This document shows positions 55,974 through 63,788 of a DNA stretch of 64,000 bases, one piece after another (positions within the stretch are counted from its first letter, which is position 1; every line of letters starts with the position of its first letter). The position numbers and the translations under genes were made by a program. The notes beneath the pieces are model-generated. The model saw only the letters and a program-made list of their open reading frames with translations, did no database searches and was not told the origin of the DNA. The stretch is from Candidatus Dormiibacterota bacterium (GTDB lineage: Bacteria > Chloroflexota > Dormibacteria > Dormibacterales > Dormibacteraceae): NCBI GenBank assembly GCA_003169845.1, contig PNAG01000011.1, forward strand, positions 155,044 through 219,043, in the 5' to 3' direction.

Positions 55974-57475
55974 CTCTCCGACTCCGCCTCCTGGCCGCGG
56001 CCGCCGGCATCGTCGCCGTCAGCCTCCTCCTGGGCGGGTTGCTCACGTGGGTGCTCGTCCGCGACCTCGAGCTCCAGGGCGTCCAGGACCAGCTGGACAG
56101 GGCGGTCGGCCCGGCGGCCGTTCAGGTGAAGAACCTGGAATGCTTCACCCGACCGGTTGGGACGAACCCGGGCCCGGCGACCTGCCGCCTCGACATACCG
56201 GTCGATTTCGAGGACCGGTTGAACGCAGTGGTCGTGCCGGCTCTGGGCGGCAACCGCTTGCTCCTGCTCGACACGCAGGGCCGGATCGTCTACGACAGCG
56301 GCGGCACCGACATGTTCGTCACCGTGGTCCCGATCACGCCGTCCAAGCGCGTGGCGAACGTCGGCGAGGCGCGGACCACGCTTGGCGGCCAGCCGTATAT
56401 CGCCGCGGGCGTGAAGATCGCGCCGGCGCGCGACCCGCTGGGTGCGACCTACGTCGTGGTGGCGCAGCCGCAGGCCTTTGCGGCCACCGCGGCCGCCGGC
56501 GACCTGGCCGGGCGCCTGCTCGAAGCGGGTGGCGCCGCACTCGTGGTCGCGATGCTGCTCGTGCTCCTCGTGAGCCGTTCGCTCACCGGGCCTCTGACAC
56601 AGCTCGCCGGGGCCGCCGAGGACATCGCGGCGGGAAACTACTCCCGACGCGTCGGCATCCGCGGGAATGACGAGATCGGAATACTCGGTGCGGCCTTCGA
56701 CCGCATGGCGGAGGCAGTCGAACGTGCTCGCAAGACGCAGCGCGATTTCCTCGCCAACGTGTCGCACGAGCTCAAGACGCCGCTCACGAGCTTGATTGGC
56801 TTCAGCCAGGCGCTGGTGGACGGCAGTCTGTGGAGCGAGACTGAGCGGACGCGGGCGGCAACCATCATTCACGAGGAGTCCGAACGCGTACTTCGCATGG
56901 CCCAGGAGCTGCTCGACCTCGCGCGCGTTGAGGGGGGCTCGATCTCGCTGCACATCACGGCGGTGGACCTGAGAGGCCAGCTCGAGCAGGAGCTCGAGAT
57001 GATCCGGCCTCGCGCCAAAAAGCGCGGGCTCGAGCTGAACCTCGCTGCACCCAAGAGCATCGCGCCGGTGGCGGCCGACCCCGAGCGCCTGCATCAGATC
57101 CTCGACAACCTGCTCGACAACGCGGTCAAGTACGCGCCTGAAGGGACGCCGATTCGGATCTCGGCGCTCTCGAACATCTCTGGGGTGGAGGTGATCGTCG
57201 CCAATGCCACAGCCGCCCACAAGCCGGATTCCGAGAGGATGTTCGAGCGCTTTTACCGCGCCGACCCTTCGCGTTCGGCGGCCGCCGGCGGCGTTGGACT
57301 CGGTCTGTCCATCTCTCGGGAGCTGGCCGCTGCGATGAAGGGCAGGCTGTGGGCCGACTTCGACGGGACTGGAGACTTGCGCTTACACCTGCTGCTGCCG
57401 GCGGCGCGCAAGCCGGACGACGCGCACGTCGAGCCGCCGGCCGCCGCCGCGGAGCCCGTGTCTAAAGCAAGTTAG
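55970..57475 (+). CDS. Sensor histidine kinase with apparent CTG start and degenerate G1 box
   Basis: The 501-residue protein has an N-terminal helix (LTLRLRLLAAAAGIVAVSLL), a sensor region of about 150 residues outside the membrane, a second helix (ALVVAMLLVLLVSRSLTGPL) and a HAMP domain. The DHp His is in ANVSHELKTPLTSLIGFSQA, with the N-box in HQILDNLLDNAVKYAPEG. The usual DxGxG box is replaced by VIVANATAAHKPDSERM, although FERFYR and GGVGLGLSISREL remain. CTG 55970 overlaps the regulator's TGA (CTGA) with GGAG 11 bases upstream and gives the standard MTLRLRL start; GTG 55934 is the canonical alternative. Confidence 0.87.
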   Translation: MTLRLRLLAAAAGIVAVSLLLGGLLTWVLVRDLELQGVQDQLDRAVGPAAVQVKNLECFTRPVGTNPGPATCRLDIPVDFEDRLNAVVVPALGGNRLLLLDTQGRIVYDSGGTDMFVTVVPITPSKRVANVGEARTTLGGQPYIAAGVKIAPARDPLGATYVVVAQPQAFAATAAAGDLAGRLLEAGGAALVVAMLLVLLVSRSLTGPLTQLAGAAEDIAAGNYSRRVGIRGNDEIGILGAAFDRMAEAVERARKTQRDFLANVSHELKTPLTSLIGFSQALVDGSLWSETERTRAATIIHEESERVLRMAQELLDLARVEGGSISLHITAVDLRGQLEQELEMIRPRAKKRGLELNLAAPKSIAPVAADPERLHQILDNLLDNAVKYAPEGTPIRISALSNISGVEVIVANATAAHKPDSERMFERFYRADPSRSAAAGGVGLGLSISRELAAAMKGRLWADFDGTGDLRLHLLLPAARKPDDAHVEPPAAAAEPVSKAS

Positions 57476-57580
57476 GCGCTGCGCGCGGCGAGCCGGCCAG
57501 GCGCACGCGCACCTGGATTCACACCAGGTCCACAACTCCGTCTCAGGGAAGCCCCAGCGGAGACGCGCAGCGTGTGATCT

Positions 57581-58564
57581 ATGGTGCCACGTCAGCGCGT
57601 TTGGGCAGGCGTGGCGGGCATCGCGATCGTGGCTTTGGTGGCCATCGGCGCGATCGACGTCCAGGCCAAGCAGAAGGCGGTCACCTCCTCCGGCGCGCTC
57701 GCGACGTCCCCGACGACCGGCGTCAATCCAACCCTGGCGGGCACACGATCGAGCCAGGTTGGATCAAACGGGGCCGCAATGCTCGCACCGGTCCCTGCAT
57801 CGGTGCGGGACGTCAGGCAGCTGGCCACCGCGCTCGACGTGGTGATCGCTTCCAGCGGCGCGTCGGTGGGTGTGACCCTGGTCGAGCTCGATGGCGTGGA
57901 CCCGCTCGATTGGTCGCTGAACGGCGGCGAAGTCTTCACGGCAGCGAGCACCTACAAGCTGGCGGCGCTGATGCTCGAGGCGGAGAACATCGCCACCGGC
58001 AAGACGGACCCCAGCGGCATGGTTTGCTTTCAAACCGACGACTACGAGAGCGGTTGGTTCGACGACTATCAGGAGGGAGCCTGCTTCAGCCGGAACGAGC
58101 TGGCCGTGCGTGCAGGCATCTACTCAGACAACACCGCCGGCCACATGCTGGTGCGGGATGTCGGCGGCGCGGCCGTGATCGACGCGTGGGCCGCCTCGGT
58201 CGGAGCCACCAGCTCGCAGTTTTTCGTCGGAAACACGACCACATCGTCGGACCTTGCCGCGTTGTGGGAGGCCGAGGCTCAGGGCGACATGGGAGGCGCC
58301 GCGGCGCAGGCATGGCTCTATCCCATGCTGACCGGCACCCGGGCCGAGAGCGGCGTCCCGGCGGGGGTGGGTGGCGCAACGGTCGTGCACAAGACAGGGA
58401 CCATCGACCTGGTGGAAAACGACGCGGCCCTGGTCACCTCCGGCCCCGATGGCGCTTACGTCCTGGTGGTGATGACCGACGGACTAGGAGGAACGGGCGG
58501 GTGGCAGGTCATCGCCGCCATCTCGGCGACCGTCTGGCAGTTCGAAGCGGCGCGGTCGCAGTAA
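57581..58564 (+). CDS. Class A beta-lactamase-like secreted serine hydrolase
   Basis: The 327-residue protein has an N-terminal hydrophobic anchor (VWAGVAGIAIVALVAIGAI), a linker of about 50 residues, and a beta-lactamase-like domain. This contains SxxK in FTAASTYKLAALML near residue 126, the SDN motif in GIYSDNTAGHMLV near residue 186 and KTG in VVHKTGTIDLVEND near residue 272. All three class A motifs are present, but sequence around them is not that of a known resistance enzyme. It may act on peptidoglycan or be a housekeeping penicillin-recognising hydrolase. It starts at ATG 57581. Confidence 0.82.
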   Translation: MVPRQRVWAGVAGIAIVALVAIGAIDVQAKQKAVTSSGALATSPTTGVNPTLAGTRSSQVGSNGAAMLAPVPASVRDVRQLATALDVVIASSGASVGVTLVELDGVDPLDWSLNGGEVFTAASTYKLAALMLEAENIATGKTDPSGMVCFQTDDYESGWFDDYQEGACFSRNELAVRAGIYSDNTAGHMLVRDVGGAAVIDAWAASVGATSSQFFVGNTTTSSDLAALWEAEAQGDMGGAAAQAWLYPMLTGTRAESGVPAGVGGATVVHKTGTIDLVENDAALVTSGPDGAYVLVVMTDGLGGTGGWQVIAAISATVWQFEAARSQ

Positions 58565-58577
58565 CCGAACCCGATCG

Positions 58578-59954
58578 CTAGCGGGCCGGAGGAACCACCA
58601 GAGTCACTGGGTTTTCGATCAGCCGCTTGACCTCGGCCATGAACTGCGCGGCGGTAGCTCCGTAGAAAACGCGGTGGTCGACCGTCAGCGTCATTCGCAT
58701 GACCTTGCCGGGGACGATGCGTCCGTCTTCGACCACGGGAACGTCCTTGATCGCTCCGACGGCGAGGATCGCGGCCTCAGGTGGATTGATGATCGCCACG
58801 AACTCGTCGACCCCGAACATGCCGAGGTTGGAGATCGAGAACGTCGCGCCGCTCAGGTCGCCTTCGTTGGGACGCCCTGAACGGGCGCGCTCGATGACCT
58901 GCCGCGACTCGATGGAGATCTGGATCAGGTCCTTCGCGTCGGCGTCATGAACCACGGGGACCAGCAGGCCCATGCCCTGGCTCGGAGCGACCGCGAGGCC
59001 GATGTTGACCGCACGCTTCCGCTGGAAGCGCCCCTCGACCCACGAGCTGTTGACCTCGGGAAACTTCCTGAGCGCCAGCGCACAGGCCCGCACCAGCATG
59101 TCGGTCATCGTCACCTTGTCGGCGCCCGGGACCGACTCCTTGAGCTGCTGCCGCATGCTCACGGCCTCATCCACGCGAGCCTCGACCGTGACCGTGAACT
59201 CGGGGACGGTCGCCTTAGCCTCGGTCATCCGCCGCGCGATGGTCGCCTGCATCCGCGAGGGGTCGACGACCTCGACGTCCGGCCCGGCGGCTCGAGGGGC
59301 GGCCGCCGGGCGGCGGCGTTCCGCGGGCCTGCCCGTACCCGCCGCGGCGAGCACGTCCTCCTTGACGATCCGGCCGTCCGGCCCGCTGCCCTTCAGCGTT
59401 GAGAGGTCGACGCCCATCTCGCCGGCGAGACGCTTCGCCAGCGGGGAAGCCTTGATGAGGCCATCGCCCTTTCCGTCGGGACTGGGGCCCTCTGGTGCTC
59501 GCTCGTCAGGCTCTTCATCGACCTTTTCTTCAGTGACTTGTTCTTCAGTGACCTTTTCAGCGGGAGGTGGGGAGGAGGCCGCGGCGGCCTTCTTCTCTTC
59601 ATCGACCTTTTCGGCGGGAGGTGGGGAAGAGGCCGCGGCCGTCTTCTCTTCGACCATCTGCGGCGGAACTTCGGCCTCTTTTGGCTTGGCGGGAGCAGCC
59701 TTGGCTTTCGCCGGCGCGGCGGACGCTTCCCCGATGGTCGCGATCGGAGCCCCGATCTTGGCCGGCACTCCCTGCTCGACCAGGATCGAGAGAACCCCGC
59801 CGCTCTCAGCTTCGAGGTCGAAGGTGGCCTTGTCCGACTCGACCTCGGCGAGCACGTCGCCCTGCTTCACCTCGTCGCCGGTCTTCTTCTTCCACTCGAC
59901 GATGGTGCCTTCCTCCATCGTGTCGGAGAGCTTCGGCATATTTATATCAGTCAT
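58578..59954 (-). CDS. pdhC: Dihydrolipoamide acetyltransferase (E2) of pyruvate dehydrogenase
   Basis: The 458-residue protein has one lipoyl domain (lipoyl Lys in EVESDKATFDLEAESGG near residue 40), a repetitive Glu/Lys/Pro linker with two copies of SSPPPAEKV, and an E1/E3-binding domain (SPLAKRLAGEMGVDLSTL). The C-terminal catalytic domain has LTVDHRVFYGATAAQFMAEV. The catalytic His is present, but the following Asp of the usual HxxxDG is Tyr, a form I recall from cyanobacterial and plastid E2 proteins. It accepts acetyl groups from E1 and makes acetyl-CoA. The ATG at 59954 has AGAAGGA just upstream. Confidence 0.93.
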   Translation of the reverse strand: MTDINMPKLSDTMEEGTIVEWKKKTGDEVKQGDVLAEVESDKATFDLEAESGGVLSILVEQGVPAKIGAPIATIGEASAAPAKAKAAPAKPKEAEVPPQMVEEKTAAASSPPPAEKVDEEKKAAAASSPPPAEKVTEEQVTEEKVDEEPDERAPEGPSPDGKGDGLIKASPLAKRLAGEMGVDLSTLKGSGPDGRIVKEDVLAAAGTGRPAERRRPAAAPRAAGPDVEVVDPSRMQATIARRMTEAKATVPEFTVTVEARVDEAVSMRQQLKESVPGADKVTMTDMLVRACALALRKFPEVNSSWVEGRFQRKRAVNIGLAVAPSQGMGLLVPVVHDADAKDLIQISIESRQVIERARSGRPNEGDLSGATFSISNLGMFGVDEFVAIINPPEAAILAVGAIKDVPVVEDGRIVPGKVMRMTLTVDHRVFYGATAAQFMAEVKRLIENPVTLVVPPAR

Positions 59955-59987
59955 ATTCCTTCTCCGGAAGATGAGCAACGGCGCTTG

Positions 59988-60055
59988 CCCGGCCGAAGGC
60001 CGGGTCGGCTTTGCCGACGCCGCGATGAGAGGAAACCATCTGGGTTTCCTCTCAT
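59988..60055. repeat. Three adjacent hairpins between E1 beta and E2 genes
   Basis: CCCGGCC-gaa-GGCCGGG (59988-60004), TCGGC-ttt-GCCGA (60005-60017) and a 13-bp perfect stem, ATGAGAGGAAACC facing GGTTTCCTCTCAT (60025-60055), lie in the 123-bp gap. No T-run follows on the minus strand. They may stabilise or attenuate the operon transcript, or be a repetitive element. Confidence 0.65.
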
Positions 60056-60077
60056 ATCCTTGACGTCAGGCATCGGT

Positions 60078-61085
60078 CTACTTACCCACGACGGCGCGGA
60101 CAAGCTGCTTGATGTTCTCGCTCGTGGGGATCGACGCCTTCTCGAGCGGGAGGCTGTAGGGCATCGGCACCTGCGCGCCGCCCAGGCGCCGCACGGGTGC
60201 GTCCAGGTAGTCGAAGCAGCGCTCCGACACTCCGGCCGCGATCTCGGCCGTGACGCCGTAGGTTGACCAGCCCTCCTCGACCACCACGCAGCGGCCGGTC
60301 TTGCGCACCGACTCCACTATGGGCTCCCAGTCGATGGGCCGGATCGAGCGGAGGTCGATGACCTCGGCGTCCACGTCCTCTTCCTCCAGCTGCTTGGCCG
60401 CCTCGTGCGCGAGGACCGCCATCCTCGAAACGCCGACGATGGTCACGTCACTCCCGCTACGGCGGAGCGCCGCCTTGCCAAGCGGCGTCGTGTAGTCGCC
60501 TGGGGGCACGATGCCGCGCACGTTGTACAGGCTCATCGACTCGAGGAACATCACCGGGTTGTCGCTGCGAATCGCGGACTTCAACATGCCCTTCGCATCT
60601 TCGGGCGTGGTCGGAGCCACGACAAGCAGACCAGGGATCAGGCCGTAGATCACCTCAAGGCTGTGCGAGTGCTGGGCCGACAGCTGATGTCCCGCGCCCC
60701 CGGGCATGCGGATCACCATCGGCACCTTCGCCTCGCCGCCGAACATGTAGCGGATCTTGGCCGCGTTGTTGACGATCTGGTCGTAGGCGACGAGCGAAAA
60801 GTTGATGGTCATCAACTCGACAACCGGCCGCAGACCGAGCATGGCGGAACCAATCGCGCAGCCGACGATCACCTCTTCCGCGATGGGCGCATCCACGACG
60901 CGCTGGGCTCCGAACCGGTCGAGGAGACCCTCGGTGACGCGATAGGCGCCGCCGAACTTGCCGATGTCCTCACCGATCAGGTACACGCTGTCGTCGCGCT
61001 CCATCTCTTCGTTGAGAGCCTCGCGCAGAGCGACTCGGTAAAGCTTTTCGTCGGTCGCAGCCGGCGCCTGCGTGCGGGTTGCCAT
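60078..61085 (-). CDS. pdhB: Pyruvate dehydrogenase E1 beta subunit
   Basis: The 335-residue subunit shows YRVALREALNEEMERDDSVY, the TPP/alpha-interaction segment LIGEDIGKFGGAYRVTEGLL, VDAPIAEEVIVGCAIGSAML and the C-terminal VEVIDLRSIRPIDWEPI-like block, with the family HRPxxx-type loop as QLSAQHSHSLEVIYG. It works with the E1 alpha domain encoded just upstream; its ATG overlaps the fusion gene's stop (TAATG). Its closest match in the window, the beta-like gene at 35881-36864, is clearly more diverged and lies in a sugar operon. Confidence 0.93.
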   Translation of the reverse strand: MATRTQAPAATDEKLYRVALREALNEEMERDDSVYLIGEDIGKFGGAYRVTEGLLDRFGAQRVVDAPIAEEVIVGCAIGSAMLGLRPVVELMTINFSLVAYDQIVNNAAKIRYMFGGEAKVPMVIRMPGGAGHQLSAQHSHSLEVIYGLIPGLLVVAPTTPEDAKGMLKSAIRSDNPVMFLESMSLYNVRGIVPPGDYTTPLGKAALRRSGSDVTIVGVSRMAVLAHEAAKQLEEEDVDAEVIDLRSIRPIDWEPIVESVRKTGRCVVVEEGWSTYGVTAEIAAGVSERCFDYLDAPVRRLGGAQVPMPYSLPLEKASIPTSENIKQLVRAVVGK

Positions 61086-63622
61086 TACAGCGGGTCTCCA
61101 CGGAGCTCGGGCCGGTTCTCCCACTCGCCCGCGTACGCGAACTTGTAGAGGTCTTCGGGCTTGGGATCGGCGCTCTCGTCGGCGTAGCGCACGATCTCCT
61201 GAACCTCGGCATCCACCTCCTGCCGGACCTTTTTGAAGTACTCCTCGTCGGCCAGTCCGCTCGTCTCGAGCTCGTGCTCGAAGGCGACGATGGGGTCGGC
61301 CTTCCGGAACTTCTCTTTGTCCTCCGCGGGGCGGTACTTGTCAGGGTCGACCACGGAGTGACCCTTGAACCGGTAGCACAGGGCCTCGATGAATCGCGGC
61401 TCGGAGTCCGCGCGCGTCTTTTCGACGATCTCGCTCGTCTTCAGCATCACCTCGCGCATGTTCATCCCGTCGATCTGGATCGACTCCATGTCATACGCGC
61501 AGGCCTTCTTGTAGATGTCCGCGACCGCCGAAGCGGCCTCGACGGGCGTGCCCATGCCATACCGGTTGTTCACGCAGAACCACACCACCGGGAGCTTGAA
61601 GACCTTCGAGAAGTTGAGCGACTCGTGGAAGGCGCCGATGTTGGTGGCTCCGTCGCCGAACATGCAGAAGACGACGTCTTTCTCTTTTCGATAGCGCACC
61701 GCCCAGCCGCCACCGACCGCGAGAGGCAGGTGTCCGCCGACGATTCCGTAGCCGCCCATGAAGCGGAGGTTCGAGTCGAACATGTGCATGGAGCCGCCGC
61801 GACCGTGCGACGTGCCGGCCTCCTTGCCGAAGAGCTCCGCCATCACCGCCTTCGGGTCGATGCCGCGCGCGATGGCGTGTCCGTGCTCTCGGTAGCTCGT
61901 GAAGATGTAGTCGTTCAGCTTGAGGGCGTGGATGCCGCCGACCACGGTTGCTTCCTCACCGATGTTCAGATGGCAGTAGCCGCCGATCTTCGCCTTGGTG
62001 TACTGCTCCTGCGCGCGCTCCTCGAACCGGCGGATGAGCTGCATCTCGCGGTGCAGGCCGAGGAGGAAGTCGCGGTTCTGCTTCGTCAGCTCGAGTACCT
62101 TCGGCGTGATCGAAGCGGGGGGTGGGGGAGTCTTGGATTTGACCGGCGCTGTCATCTGCTGCTCATGATTCTGAGCCTGCACCGCTTTACTGGTGGCCCC
62201 TTCCTCCGCCAGGGGGAGGGCTGGGGTGAGGGGAGACGGACGCCTGTTCGTGATGTGGATGGCTCTTCCCTGCGCGGCGAGCGCCGCCTCCATCAGCGAT
62301 TCGGGCAGCGTCGGGTGCGCGTGGATCGTCAGGTCGATCTGCTCGAGCGTGAGCCCGTTCTGGACCGCCAGGGTCGCCTCGGCGATGAGGTCGGTCGCTC
62401 TCGGACCGATGATGTGCGCTCCGAGGAGCCGCCCCGTGCTCGCATCCGCGACGACCTTCACAAAGCCTTCGGGCTGGCCCAGCGTCAGCGCGCGGGCGGA
62501 TGCGGTGAACGGGAAGCGCCCGACCTTGACATCGAGCCCCTTCTCCTTCGCCTCCTTCTCACCAAGCCCGACGTGCGCGATCTCCGGGTCGGTGTAGATG
62601 CAGTTGGGCGCCGCATGGTAGTCAGGAGTCCGGTTACCGCCGCCGACGATGTTCTCGATCGCGCACACGCCCTCGTAGGACGCAACGTGCGCGAGCATGA
62701 TCCCGCCGATCACGTCTCCGATCGCCCAGATTCCGTCAGCGCTCGTGTGCAGGTGCTCATCCACAACGACGCGCCCGCGCTCGAGCTTGACGCCGGCCTT
62801 CTCGGCTTCGAGACCTTGCGTGTACGGCACCCGGCCGACCGCGAGCAGAACCTGGTCGGCATCGATCGAGCCGCCCTCGCCGCCCGACGAGAATCGCACC
62901 TGCAGGCCGCCCTTGTGCTTGCCCACCTCTTCCACCTTGGCGTCGGTGTGAATCTCGCCCCCGAGTCCCGCGAGGTGCTTGCTGTAGACGGTGACCAGGT
63001 CGGCGTCGACCATCGGAAGGACTTGTGGCAGCATCTCGAAAACCGTCACCTTGGTGCCGAGCGCCGCGAACATCGCAGCGAACTCCATGCCGACCACGCC
63101 TCCGCCGATGATGGCGAGGCGGCCGGGAATGTCCTTCAGCTCCAGGATCTGGTCGGAGTCGATCGTGTGCTCGGCGCCCTTGAGCGGTATCCGGGCCACC
63201 GCCGATCCCGTCGCGATCACGATGTCCTTGGCCTGGATCCGCTCGCCGGAGACGTCGACGACGCCTTTCCCGGCCAGGCAGGCGGTGCCGCGGACCACGG
63301 TCACGCCGCCCGCCTTGAGGAGGCCCTCGACGCCCTTGACGAGCTTGTCGACGACTTCGGTCTTCCGTCCCAGGGCTGCCGACCAGTCGAGGACGATCTT
63401 GTCGGACACCACGCCAAACGGGGCGCCCGCCTTGGCCAGGGTGTAGAGCTCGGCGGACTGCAAAAGCGCCTTTGTCGGGATGCAGCCGCGGACGAGGCAG
63501 GTGCCGCCGACGCGGTCGCGCTCGACGACCGCCGCCCTGGCGCCCAGCTGTGCCGCGCGCAAGGCGGCCACGTAGCCGCCGGGCCCGCCTCCGATCACGA
63601 CGACGTCAAAGGAGTCAGCCAT
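61085..63622 (-). CDS. Dihydrolipoamide dehydrogenase (E3) fused to pyruvate dehydrogenase E1 alpha
   Basis: The 845-residue frame encodes two enzymes. Residues 1-465 are lipoamide dehydrogenase: VVIGGGPGGYVAALRAAQLG, the redox pair in GGTCLVRGCIPTKALL, AIIGGGVVGMEFAAMF and the catalytic AHPTLPESLMEAAL. Its natural end GRAIHITN is followed by a linker of about 30 residues. Residues 490-845 are E1 alpha: HLNIGEEATVVGGIHAL, GTSHGRGGSMHMFD and the TPP motif GDGATNIGAFHESLNFSKVF with NN. An internal ATG at 62155 starts a normal-length (356 residues) E1 alpha, so separate translation is possible. The linker DNA resembles a repeat element. It is co-oriented with nadE upstream and pdhB, pdhC downstream. 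Confidence 0.9.
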   Translation of the reverse strand: MADSFDVVVIGGGPGGYVAALRAAQLGARAAVVERDRVGGTCLVRGCIPTKALLQSAELYTLAKAGAPFGVVSDKIVLDWSAALGRKTEVVDKLVKGVEGLLKAGGVTVVRGTACLAGKGVVDVSGERIQAKDIVIATGSAVARIPLKGAEHTIDSDQILELKDIPGRLAIIGGGVVGMEFAAMFAALGTKVTVFEMLPQVLPMVDADLVTVYSKHLAGLGGEIHTDAKVEEVGKHKGGLQVRFSSGGEGGSIDADQVLLAVGRVPYTQGLEAEKAGVKLERGRVVVDEHLHTSADGIWAIGDVIGGIMLAHVASYEGVCAIENIVGGGNRTPDYHAAPNCIYTDPEIAHVGLGEKEAKEKGLDVKVGRFPFTASARALTLGQPEGFVKVVADASTGRLLGAHIIGPRATDLIAEATLAVQNGLTLEQIDLTIHAHPTLPESLMEAALAAQGRAIHITNRRPSPLTPALPLAEEGATSKAVQAQNHEQQMTAPVKSKTPPPPASITPKVLELTKQNRDFLLGLHREMQLIRRFEERAQEQYTKAKIGGYCHLNIGEEATVVGGIHALKLNDYIFTSYREHGHAIARGIDPKAVMAELFGKEAGTSHGRGGSMHMFDSNLRFMGGYGIVGGHLPLAVGGGWAVRYRKEKDVVFCMFGDGATNIGAFHESLNFSKVFKLPVVWFCVNNRYGMGTPVEAASAVADIYKKACAYDMESIQIDGMNMREVMLKTSEIVEKTRADSEPRFIEALCYRFKGHSVVDPDKYRPAEDKEKFRKADPIVAFEHELETSGLADEEYFKKVRQEVDAEVQEIVRYADESADPKPEDLYKFAYAGEWENRPELRGDPL
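62195..62245. repeat. Repeat-like GC-skewed segment forming the E3-E1 alpha linker
   Basis: The plus strand reads as alternating C-rich and G-rich tracts (CCCCTTCCTCCGCC, then AGGGGGAGGG and TGGGGTGAGGGG), encoding RRPSPLTPALPLAEEGA on the minus strand. This resembles intergenic palindromic repeats common in bacterial genomes, placed between two domains that are normally separate genes. Confidence 0.5.
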
Positions 63623-63642
63623 ATAGCTCCTATCTATACGAT

Positions 63643-63663
63643 GTATCGAAGGAAATTATGCCG
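63643..63663. repeat. 21-bp direct repeat, copy 1
   Basis: This copy of GTATCGAAGGAAATTATGCCG is identical to 63768-63788. It lies 20 bp upstream of the fusion-gene start on the minus strand. Confidence 0.85.
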
Positions 63664-63697
63664 CGAACCGCAAATGCTTCCCTCGGGGCCATCTGAG

Positions 63698-63760
63698 AAG
63701 GGGGGGAGTCCCCCCTTTGAGGCGCGGGTGACTGGCAAAGCCAGTCGCCGGCGCACCCGC
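63698..63760. repeat. Nested inverted repeats between the 21-bp direct repeats
   Basis: An 8-bp stem, AAGGGGGG facing CCCCCCTT with loop GAGT (63698-63717), is followed by a nested structure: GCGGGTG (63724-63730) pairs with CACCCGC (63754-63760) and GACTGGC (63730-63736) with GCCAGTC (63740-63746). Flanked by direct repeats, the unit resembles a small palindromic mobile repeat. Confidence 0.65.
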
Positions 63761-63767
63761 CTGCGAG

Positions 63768-63788
63768 GTATCGAAGGAAATTATGCCG
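63768..63788. repeat. 21-bp direct repeat, copy 2, containing the nadE stop
   Basis: This copy is identical to 63643-63663. It includes the last codons and TAA (63781-63783 on the minus strand) of the partial nadE gene, so copy 1 looks like a duplicate of the nadE 3' end. Confidence 0.85.

Noticed and set aside
57581..58564. Antibiotic-resistance beta-lactamase
   Set aside because: All three class A motifs are present, but the surrounding sequence does not match a known resistance enzyme, so only the hydrolase family is claimed.
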